A stretch of DNA of 64,000 bases from Notospermus geniculatus (taxonomy: Eukaryota > Nemertea > Pilidiophora > Heteronemertea > Lineidae). The stretch covers positions 252,478-316,477 of the forward strand of contig NMRB01000572.1 of NCBI GenBank assembly GCA_002633025.1, in the 5' to 3' direction. The translations under genes and the position numbers were made by a program. Position 1 is the first letter of the stretch; each line of letters starts with the position of its first letter. The notes beneath the pieces are model-generated. The model saw only the letters and a list, made by a program, of their open reading frames with translations, ran no database searches and was not told where the DNA came from. Of this stretch, positions 22,507 through 34,500 are shown piece by piece.

Positions 22507-25500
22507 GTTAGTAAAGTTACCAGTACTTCAACACCAAACGAAAACATCGTGGCCGAGCCACGTTGCACTTCAGTACAGGCACGACAGGGTGCCGGGTTAG
22601 GTGTCCTGGGACTGTAGATCCGCTATACGGTCCCACGACAATATTTCCAAAATTATCCAGTAGTGTTTAGGGCCTATACAAAACCAGTTGCAGTCCAATG
22701 ATGAAGTCAGTACCAAAACTCCAAAACGCTCTATCTCCCACACCCACCACTGCTTGCAATCCAGTCGATCAGTTTGATACACAGGGATATACAGTGTGCC
22801 AGAAAATTGGTTACCTTTCGAGCTACCCTGCCCCCCCCCCCATGGGCCCTTGCTCTAAAAACCTAAAGCTCACTTTTTACATTTTGTATGTATTATGATG
22901 ATGTACGTAAATTATATGCAGCAAGACGTCCAAACACGAACGACGAATACAAAGTTGATGTAGCAACAAATACATAAAATACGTCACTTGTAGTTTCTGG
23001 CCTACGTAAATCAAGTTAATTGAACAAAACTTCATCAAATTTTCGATCGAAATATACCCAGTTAAAGGATTTCCAACGATCATGACATGCATGAATCGGA
23101 ATAGCCAAACCCTACAATTGTCTGGCTGCCATGTCTGTTTCATTTCCTTGGTGCCGCATCCATCTGGCTCAGGAAGTCACATCCTTAGCAACGACACCGC
23201 GGGGTCGTGTGGACGTATTGTTGTAATTTGTCATAATTCGGTGTAGGCCTACACTCACACTTGTCGTCATTAAGTTTGTCATAGGCCCTCTCAGATTCCC
23301 AGTGATCTGGTTTAGCCCACGCGAATCAATTCGAATATCCTGGGAACTGCGGTCAGATCTGATTCTCATCAATCGTGTCGTTTCGCAAGAGAGCCCTCTG
23401 GTGGGAGATTTTTAAAACATGTTACAGCCGTTACGATTGGTCAGCGGTGAGAAACTGTCCAATCAGATCACGACTTACATCTCGCTAATGTTCACATCGT
23501 AACTCGCTCAAGGACGGAAGTGGAGAACGTGAAATTATAAGAGCAGGAAGTTCATGAGTTGAACTGTGAGAGTATGATACAAGTTTACTTGTAATTCGGT
23601 TAATTGTTTGTCGACAATATTATGAGAAAGAGGCAAATTTGAGCTGATAAATAGAACACGGTTGTGTAGAAACAAAAAAAAATATCGATCATCGTCATCA
23701 TTTCACTTAAAATCAACGAGTTCCACTTAAATGGTGAAAATCATCCGTTGTGTGCGACCAGGAAGGCCAGGAAACCTTTAGGCCTACCTAAAAACTAAAG
23801 GGGGAGGGGGTTAGACGATTCAATTTGTTGAAAGCTGTTGAAAGTTGTTGAACGTCGTTGAAAGGTGTCGAACCATCTAAACACCCTTTCAGTTTAAACA
23901 CCTTCCAAATACAGGGTCTTTCAACAGCTTTCAACAAGTTGCCAAAATAGCTTCATGTTCCTATTTCTGGCAACTTGTTGAAACTCAATGAAAGGTGTTG
24001 AAACACCGTGATGAAAGGGTGTTTAGACGATTCAACAGGTTTCAACAACGTTCAACAGCTTTCAACAAATGTTGAATCGTGTAAACCCCCTTAATTGGGT
24101 TTTTGAAAGGAAGAGGGATGTCTTCCTCCTTCACTAACAACTGGGCAAGGAAACCTTCGTATGGTAGGCCTATAATTTGATCACGGAATAATACACTCTT
24201 CAGATAATCTTCGACGATGTGTTATTTCAAGTTTGATGTTCAGCTTCAGTCTCCTTTTAACATTGTTGACTCGGCGCGAGTCAACATTCGCTGGTGGCCA
24301 ACATAACCAGACGAGTAGATGCTACCAGAAAAAATGAAAACATTATGTTGGTTTGACTGGAAACATATAGAGTAACGTACAGGTAGCAGCAAAATACGTT
24401 AGGAATTCCATGCAACTGGACTGACCGTCGAAGAGTAGAACCCAAAGTAGAATAAAATTGGAAGTTTTTTTCAGTTAGCCATTTGTGGAGTCACGGGTCA
24501 TGTATGACGTGAGGTTGTTAAACTTTGAACCAATTGACAACGAAAAGATACAAATGTGGACAAAAACACGATAAGAATAGTCACGAAGTACTAGATAAAC
24601 TTGTTACACACAAAGTACTTACAATAAAAACAAGGGAAAAAACGATAACTGACATGATGTCATGTTTTTTTCGAACGTCACGCGATGAGCGTACCCTGTT
24701 GACATAAATTTTCAGCTAAGATTGTCATAAAACTGGCCTTTGCCTAAGTAGGCCTACTACTTCCGAAGGAGCCAAAAGAGGAACTATTTTTAAAAACCCT
24801 GTCCCTAATTTGCTCGATCAAGCCCATTTTTGGTGTCGGCTTTCCAGATAAATGTCGGAAAGTAGGCCTAAGCCATGTAGAGAGAGGTGTCCCCCCTGGT
24901 AAAGAGGTGACCGCTAGAAAGTCGACAAATTTTGAGAGTAGGCGCCGAGCCCTTTTTCTGCAAACGAATAGCAGTGACGATCGACATGACAGCTCCGATA
25001 CACCACAAGTTTGGCGTATTAATGCAAACACGCCAGCCTTCCCAGCAATTCCATGCATTATGCCATTAAAAAGGAAACAACAATTCCTAGGCAAAGAAAG
25101 AAAGCAATTCTGGGATGTACATCACTTTCTTCGCAATGCAATGTTTTACACTACTACATCATTCCGCAAGCACCTTTCAACAAACTGCACTTTCCAGGTA
25201 GGCCTATCTACGGAATCCAATAGTAAACAAGTTGTCATATTTCTGGTGTAAAAATGTTACCACCACCTGTTATGTCATTTTAAACGTTGTCTGTTCCTGC
25301 TAAAGCAATGATTCTTTGAAACAAAGAACTTTTCTCTGTGCGTGTTTTTCTCGTTTCCCACCTTTCCACAACTGCTGCAACTCTATTAGTAGTCAGAGCT
25401 CGCTTATTTACAACTCTAGTATTAGGCCTATCGATAGGCAGCGTACAGGAAGGATTTCTAACCTACCCTCCTATGCCAGGAAAAACGCATAATAAGCGGA

Positions 25501-28500
25501 ATAAACCTTTTACAACTGTATCAAAGGAAAGGTACCCTGAAGCACAAAATCATCGCCAAATGCTTTGAACAGGAATCAATGTAGGTTCGCACAGGTATGC
25601 CAGGAAACGGATGATGACAGCAAACTACCCTAAAACCTGGTTTTTGCCAAATTTTGAGCAGGAACCAATCTAGTTTCGTCGTATGCCTGGAAAACGACCG
25701 CAATAACCTCGTCGTACGCCTGGAAAACGACCGCAATAACCTCGCCGTACGCCTGGAAAACGACCGCAATAACCTCGTCGTACGCCTGGAAATCGGATAA
25801 TGACCGCACTAGCCACTTTACTAACTCGAAGATCAAAAGAAACCCGAAGCACCTAATGTTTGCCGAATGCTTTGAGCAGCACCAATTCACAGGGACCTTA
25901 TTCATGAAGCTCCCGTAACTCGGGAGCGCGCAAACTATTGTCTGTTTGCGAACAACCTATTGTTCACTATCAGCCTGACAATGGATTTGCGTACCCTTAA
26001 GTTGCGGGAGCTTTGTGAATAAGGTCCCTGCCTCGTATGCCAGAGAAAAGGATGATGATCGCAATAAGCCCTCCCTGCATCGACGGAAAGAACCGTGAAA
26101 ACCTACATTTTCGTCAAATGCTTGGAAGGGAAGACAATACTCCTTAGAATAACTTTTGAAATGGGGAATTACTACTGCTTTTTGTTGAAATACGTGTTCA
26201 AAATGGTCGACCGCACTGAGATGCTTTGACGTTGATAGCAACAAGAATGGAGTCGTCATTACAACGGAAATGACGTCATCGATAGTCTGCAAGTGCAATC
26301 TGTTTGCGCAGCAGCATCGGTTGAGATCGAAAATCATGGAATCCATCGCATGCCTCATCCAGGGATACAACTGGATTTCGGAATCTAGGTACGCTAACGA
26401 TGTACTCAAACGGCTTTGCCGAACAGCTACAGCGACGTACTCGGGCAGGTTGGCCGAACAGCTGAGCAGGCGTGCCTGCCTCAAGCTAGATTACCTCCTG
26501 CTATTGGTTGTAAAACTCCTTACTAATTGACCAAATGATTCCTTTGATTGGCGGAATTCCTAGTAAGTGTAGGAAATCCTCCGAATGTTTCCGATGGAGC
26601 TCGATTTCACTTTGAGAATTTGAACCCCAGACAACATCACTGAATGTTATTCTAGCTTAACGCATCATCCAGCATCTTTGAATTTAGTTTTTTCTTCAGC
26701 ATGAGGATGGTGGTATCTACAGATTGGCAGCTATCATATGTTGATGGTAGCTATCATATGTTGATTTGATACTGAACCAGAACTGATAAATGTTTGATCA
26801 ACTTCAGATAGAAATCTTCAGACTAAATTCTTGAAGACAGGTTTTCCATTTCAGATCTTGAAAAACATTTTAAACAGCTAAAGTATCAATTTTTTACAAA
26901 ACTTGCCCTGAGTAAGTGGAAAGTAGGCCTAGCCCTAGCTTCCGTCGTCAGAATGAGATCATCCTTGCCATTGAAAACATGCAAGAGCGTCTTTTAGCGT
27001 ATTACGTTAAACCGATAGAGTTACGGTTTATATTAAACTTTGAAATTTATCTTTCGTTTCCACTTTCGTGTACGAAGTGGAAATTTATAAATTCAAGATG
27101 CATCATAAAGACGCACTGGCAGCAGGGACATTTGTGGTACCAACCATCTTTAGGAATACATTAGGTCCTGGAAATGAAGTTGAATTTCGTATTTCGTACT
27201 TCGTTTCCGTCAGATTTGCGAAACTTCCCTATTATCAAAAAGACCAAATGGAATGGAACGAAAAACATCATACATTAGCAATCCTGAGCGTCGTTCATTG
27301 CTTACATCAATTAGTTTATCAGCTGTCTTACACGAACCTTTACGGTTGGTCGTGCCAGAGGCGAATGTTTGACAGCACCTAACTGCCGCTCCAGGTACAC
27401 TAAAGGCACATGGGTGGGATGGCAACAACTCAACAGACGGGTAAATCATCGTTTTTGTGAACTTTTTTTTCTGCGTGGAAGAACTTTAGCGGTTTACATG
27501 TATTTAGTGTAGATGCGAATTGACGCTACTGTGTTAGGCGCGTAGTGACTACGTGTCTCACCAACGACAAATCATCCTCCCACAGCTGGGGCTGTTACCT
27601 CACTCCTCTTCATCTTTGAGCAGATGAAGCTAAGCGAGGTACCCTGCTTTTGGAGGATGCGATAAAGTGCGTGCGGGGCTCTACGTTGTGCGTGATCACG
27701 TCGGATCATCCGGAATGTTATTTCGGGGGCAAAATATTCGTATAGAATGTACAACCGAAGCATTTTTTACAACATCCGACGAAAATGAACACCCCCATCA
27801 TGATATTATGAGGTACACATTCGTTATTCTTACCTGATCAGCTGTGTAAACGGTGGGGTTCTCAGAACCAACTGGCGGAGCTACTTTAGACTTCAACACG
27901 CGATGTACAGGGCTAAGGTCAGCAACACGAGCTAAAAGTTACAAAAGCAATTATTAGTTTCCTATGCATGTATACTATGTTTTATGCTATTAGAACAAAA
28001 AATATAATGAATTGAAAAACATGTGACCATTATTCACTGTCAGTTTCTTGAAAAAATGGCACCAGAAAGGTATAGGAGGAAGGAAGAGGGAAATAGCTCA
28101 AATATCCACATTCAAATCGGTCTTGGGAAAGCTTCCTACTGGAGAAAGGTCATGCAACCTCTTATAGTGGATTGCTTTTGCAATAGGGACGTTTAGGACT
28201 GTACCTCAGCTTACATCTGGTACACAAACAGTTTACATCAGACCCATAAACTTTTGTTCAGATCATGTCAGCAGAAAAAGGGAAGAGTTAAGATTGTTGC
28301 TGGTGGCGTGCACTGGATGTTTGAACTACTCTGTTTTACAGCAGCAATCACGTGCGCAACAGTTGTAAAAGAATTTATCGCTTCGAAAAGAAAAGAAAAT
28401 TACCTTTTATCGTGGTATCCGTGCCAACATCAACAACGCCTTCGTACCTCGCAAGTCTTCATTACAAACATTTTCCAGGCAGTTTCCACGCTATTTATCG

Positions 28501-31500
28501 AGCCCGGCATGCCCGGCTCGCTGAACAACACGCAATACGCGAAATTTGGCTTGCAGATCGAGCTGCCCTCATTAATATTCATGCGTTTGACCTAAGTCAA
28601 ATTTGATGACCAATCAGAGTAGTGGAGGCAAAAATGGCGGATTCGGTTTCCGGCGCAATGGCGTCGACGTCCGTGGAAAAATTGCGAGAAGGATCTTTGC
28701 CGATTTTGAAAGGGCTCTGCACGAATATAAAGATGAACATTTCTGTACCTTTATCAAAAGGAGTAGTAGAAATGTGGCTTTGGTAACCCCATCCTCGCGA
28801 GCAATGAAGAACCACCACATTGCCGACCTCCGAACTAAATCGGCTGGTGCCGTTATGTATTTCATGAGAAGGCGTGTCTTTATCGCCAGCGCGACATGCA
28901 ATGTTCAATTTGAAGCATGTTTGTCAAGCTAGCTCGATAAATAACACTGAATCTACGTAGGCCTACTGCTCGTCGAGCGCGGGCTCGAAAACAGCCCAAA
29001 AGTAGTGCTAATTTATCGAGCGACGATATGAATTAAACCCGGTCTTTCTTTTTTTGCTGCAAGATAATTAACACGATAACCTCTTACCACGTCTTCGAAT
29101 GATTGTCACCAGCTTTTTCGAAATCTTCGCGCTCGGACAATTGCTCGTTCGTCAATCTTCGGAACTCGAACAACAGTTCGTTTTCCTATCTTCGGAACCT
29201 GAGCAATAGCTTCATCTATGAAGTTATCGCCGAGTCATCTTCTTGGTGCTGTCATCGTTATCGTTCTCTCATTCGACCTGGAAACAAAAAAGACGTAGCG
29301 GCGGCATGTCTTGGCTGGAGTAATGCGGGTGATCCACCGACTTTACGACTAGTTTACGATCAGTTTGCGATTAGTTCACGACGAGCTTGCGACTATACGA
29401 CGAAAAATCATAGCCGGTGGATCAGCGTTCAGGACGAGTTTACGACGAGATCAAACATGTTTGATTTGCTTCGGTGGATGAGCTTCAACGTCACGTCATT
29501 TCTTTACGATCAGTTTGCGACTAGTTTACGACGAGTTTGCGATTCGTTGACGACTGCCGTCGTGAACTAGTCCAAACTGATCGTAAACTCGTCGTAATAG
29601 GTGATCCACTGACGTTGCGATTTTGCGGGTCCTCGACGGAGCTTCTCCCGCCCCTCATTCGAGAAATCTGACACCTCATACTACCGCTGGTTCTCTTTTC
29701 CAGTTCGCGGGCGAATGGTATGTGATAGAAAGAACGAACGGCCCCTACAGCCAGTCATACTCCTGGGACGGCAGCGTTTACTCTTATGCAACCAATCCGG
29801 ATGGGTCGCTCAATGGTCTCTTCAGCTTCAAAAAGTAAGTCAAGGTCAACTTCAAGGTCAATGTAAATGTAAAAGTCAAGGTCAATTTTAAGGTCACCGT
29901 TAGTATCAAGGTCAAGGTCAAGCTTAGAGTCGCTACGTAAATTGGCCAAATTCGTTTACACCGACAGGTTTTCCAGTCTATTCTCATAGATCCTGTTACC
30001 TTTTTTCAGCCCTGACCCACCTCACACAGGGTGCATTCCCCCAATTCTGGGCAAACTCGAAGATACCAGCAGCGACCCACCGAATGGCAGGTTCACAGCT
30101 ACGGTACTCGGTATCGGACTCACTGGTAAGGCACCCCAGTTGATCAGTGAGATCGCATCCCTCATGTGACTAAAACCATGGACCCTTTACTTTTTAAAGG
30201 TGCCCACAGGTTGACATTGCGTCCCGAAGCAACTCGACGGATCCGTCGCAGATCAAAAAACCACCAGGTCGACATTTCAGCGATCGAGAGGAACCAGGAG
30301 CAACTGGCAGTTATACCTCGGATCGAACAGCACGCTCATGATGCATCCGGCCGTTGCTCGGAGACGCAAGCGCGCTCAGGTCGACAAAATCGGCAACTGA
30401 TCAGTCACTCCGAGTTGCTTCCATCGCCGGAAAGCTAGTTGCTGCGAGTTGCTTCAAGATGCAATGTCGACTTGTGGGCACCTTTAGGGTCGACGCCTAT
30501 TACACATCCGTATTGTATATTTCGTCAAATCACCCCATATCTGAGGTGAGAAGCCAATTATCTAGGCCTGCTGTCGACAGCTAAACGGTCGCCAAGCGGG
30601 GTGGAAGTCGCAGATGTCCCGCAACTCCTCACCATGATCACCTCTTGTTTCCACAGGAAGTTTTTCCGTTGTCTGGACCGATTACAACTCGGCCATCATC
30701 TTCGAATGTTACGCCCAGCAGCGTGAGCTCTGTAGCCAAACCAACGTCGGCATCGTCACCGTCATGCATCGCTCCATTCAAATAAGCGAGACTGACCGGC
30801 AAGACTTGGTGGGCAAGGTGTCCGACTTCCTCTGCGTCGATGAATCTGAAATGCTGAGTGTATCCCACGCCAGTTTGCAGTGCATGGACGTACTCAGACA
30901 GACCTCACATGTTTTCAAGAGAGGTAAGAATAGATGAAGGCCATGTTTTCAACCGACTTCGCGCCAAGGCTCGAACACTGCATCCACGACATGCAGATAT
31001 AGGCCTACGCCAAATGTCTTGAGCGGTAACTGCTAGACAAGTGCGAGCGTAAGAGGCCTCTCACGGGCGGAAACGTGAGATTTGACCTTGGAAGTTGATG
31101 ACTAGGCCAAACCCTACCCCTAATTGCGGATGCCCGGGCGAAGCTGGTATTATACGAAAACCGTGAATAAGTCACGTCATTGTAATTGTAATTCTAGTTG
31201 GCCACCCCAATGAGGAAAACCAGCCGTCCCATATAGTCTAGTGGTTAGGATATCTGGCTCTCACCCAGAAGGCCCGGGTTCGATTCCCGGTATGGGAACT
31301 TATCTTTTTATCATCCAAGGCTTTGGAGAACGTGAAAGGAACCATCTTTTCATGTTCATTTTCTTTTTTTCAGATATTGAACACGCTGCAAATCTGGCTG
31401 CCATCCAGTTGGCGGCACAGCTCGGGGTAAGTGATCAGTGTTTAGGCGAAGACGAAATTGTAAAGTGGAAACGAAAGCGATGGAAGGGACAAAATGAAAA

Positions 31501-34500
31501 GAATCCAAAACTACCACCATGTAAAGAGTGTCTCAGTCATTTTCCAGTGTCTTAACCTTATTCCGTTTTTTAGGCTGGCTTCAATGATGTGGTAGAAGAC
31601 GACCTGATATCGTTCTTGCCGACATCAACGCAATCAGAAGGTGGGTAACGTTTAGAGATGAGAGCACGACTGCATGTCGCTTTTGAACTTTACCATTTTT
31701 CTTCCACGTCCTTCAATAACTGCATGTCAAACCGGACGAGCTTACCGCATGTTTAATCCTTTCAGCAACTGCATGTCAAACCAGATGTCGAGTATTTTGT
31801 GAATACGGCTATTCCCGGCCAGGTCGAGGATGCCCAGCATGTGCCTGTAGTCCCCGGGGTACCGCCTCCCTGAATGAGCAGACAAAACCAGTAGCTTCGG
31901 AAATGAATCCGCCTGATCCGCCATCAGACTTTGAAGGAACATTTGCGAAGGAGGAAAGTGGTACAAAGAATGAGAAAGAGGTGTCTACGCCCCCTGTGAC
32001 AAGTGGGCAACAGAACAGATGGTTCAGTTGGCACAGCGTGTGGAGTTGGGGACAGGACAGGGATGGGGATAGCAAGGACGACACCAAGAAGTCAGAAGAG
32101 TCGACAACCCACAGCGACGGGCTGTTCGGGTGGTTCTTGCGAAAGGCCGGTTGGATGGAAAACGTCGGCGAGGAAGACAGTGACGAAATGAAACCGCCAG
32201 AACTGCCGCAACCCCAAGAAGATGATACTGTTGAACATTGGTTCTGGAGAATGGGCCAAGACGTCAGCGATACGACCTATCCTCCAAAACCGGATCTTTA
32301 TGACATTGGCGAAGAATCCAAGCACGACACACAGGGAGACAAAACTAGGACAACTGCAAAAACAAAGGAAACCGCCGAAACGACAACCACAACTAAAAGT
32401 GTAACCACATCCACCAGCGCCGGGACATCAACGACTGAAATGATTTCTGGCACGTCCATTAGCCTTTACACAACGGTAGAACCAACGAAGACCAAGAAGC
32501 CAGGTACTAAAATCAACTGAATTGATGACAAAGTTCATCTTTGCTTTAAGATGAGCCGAATGTAGATGAGCGGAGAACTACATTTACTTATGCGAGACGG
32601 TCCAAACACACCGACATGAATAACTTATCGATATAGGCTTAATGATTTTGCAACCATCCGCACATGGGCCTTCTTGCATGTTTGCATGTTTACGACATCC
32701 TATCTCATAGCACAGCATGTTCACTGACGCGTTTTTGTAGTTTCACGTTGATTCTGCATGATAAAACAAAGGCATTGTATCATTGGAGTTGCATATAAAA
32801 AGCCCAAAGCCATATTGACAGCCTCGTTCGTGCTGGGTCCAAATGCACAAACACGCCGGGCGTGCATGTAGATTTGTACGAACATTTTGAACTGAATGCG
32901 AATGCAAAGCTTTCACCAAAGTTGTCTGAGAAAAGCCAGGAATGATCAACAGTATTGACACATTAGAAAACCCCCGTTACAAATTCTTTCTTTCATTTTC
33001 AGAGACCGGGAGTGGAAGTGGCGCAAATTTCAACGGATGTCCCCAGCTGAAATGTGGCGATGGCCCCTGCTTATATGGTTCTGTGCAAGACAGTGACGGG
33101 TGCGACACGTGTGAGTGCGTCAGGCCGAAGAACAACGCAGAAGCCTTCCCCTGCACACAACTTGACTGTCCACCATGTGCGTTCGGCTCGTTCAAAAACC
33201 GTTACGGTTGCGCCACCTGTCGGTGTAAAGAGGCACCAATGATCACGTGTGATACTCTCAATGACTGCAACCTCGTGTGCGTCCATGGATATATGGAAGA
33301 TGTTAATGGCTGCAGCGTATGCAACTGTTCATCTGGAGCCAATCCGAAGTGCGTGGACACTTCCTGTGAAAATAAATGCCCGGATGGACGCGTTCGAGAC
33401 GAGTTAGGTTGTGACACTTGTGAATGCGCATGCCCAAAACTGGACTGCTGGGATGGTCCGTGTGTGACCGGAAGTGTCAAAGATAAGAATGGATGCGATA
33501 CTTGTGACTGCACCTCCAATGGTGCACATCCGTGCCCCGAATTGGCTTGTCCTCCGTGTCCAAATGGGTCGTTTAAAGACAAAGATGGCTGCGAATCCTG
33601 TAACTGTAAACATCTCCCAGAAGTCGCATGCTCAGAGGTAATGTGCGCCCTCTTTTGTGAGAACGGGTTCAAGAAGGATGAATTCAACTGCGACATATGC
33701 GAGTGCAGCGATGAGCCGAAGAATTGTCTGGCAATTTATTGTGAGAAGAACTGTACAAGAGCGAAGGGTCCCGATGGTTGCGAGGTGTGCGAATGCGCGA
33801 CCGATGATGGATGTGTCGATCCGAATTGCTGGGATGGACCCTGTGTCTATGGATCAGAACTCGACGCCAACGGTTGTGAGACCTGCGAATGCAAGACGGG
33901 GCAGGCTATCTGTCCCCCAACCGACTGCCCACCATGTCCGTTTGGATCGTTCAAGAACCGGTATGGATGTGAGACATGCAGTTGTAAAGAAATACCGCAA
34001 GTCACGTGCCGGGAGCTGCAGTGTAACAAATCTTGTCAATTTGGGCTGAAGGCAGACGAATTCGGCTGCCCCATGTGCGAATGTAGCGAAACGGACACAC
34101 GGTGTGTGGAACCATTCTGCGAGAACGCCTGCGCCACCCATCGAGTAAAAGGCCCGGATGGATGCGATACCTGCGAATGCGCATGTCAGGAACTACAGTG
34201 TTGGGATGGACCCTGTAAATATGGTTCGGAAAAAGATCAGGATGGCTGCCCAACATGCGATTGTTTGCTTCCAAAGAACTCATCCTTTGCCTGTCCGAAT
34301 ATAAGCTGTGTTGGCCCACCTTGTGGCTTTGGATCATTTAAATACAGCACAGGGTGTCCATCGTGTATCTGTAAAGGCCCACCTGAGGAAATATGCCATG
34401 ATCGTGAGAGTTTGATGTGCTCGAACATTTGCCCGAATGGCTACCGGAGGGACACTATGGGATGTTACTCCTGTGACTGTGCGCCAGAGGAAATTATGAG

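Larger units (their letters stand above)
22507..29703. other. Intron 1 of the lipocalin-antistasin gene (7.2 kb)
   Basis: Large, repeat-filled intron with foldback elements at 23797-24094, 25891-26030 and 28492-28943, a 33-bp minisatellite at 25677-25795 and a foldback repeat ending within 90 bp of exon 2. A short exact repeat (GTAGCTATCATATGTTGAT, twice) is near 26727-26765. Nine TAGGCCTA octamers are present. No further exon was recognised. Confidence 0.6.

Noticed and set aside
25957-26484. 175-codon minus-strand ORF
   Set aside because: It starts inside a MITE arm and overlaps plus-strand ORFs; composition is not coding-like and nothing is recognised.
29103-29570. 155-codon ORF near the lipocalin exons
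   Set aside because: It is made of TTTACGA..GTTTGCGA repeats, has no domain, and no splice sites fit the host gene.
31766-31903. Starting the antistasin protein at the internal ATG at 31903
   Set aside because: That would discard the in-frame half domain upstream; the acceptor at 31765 and phase-1 continuity with exon 6 explain the region better.
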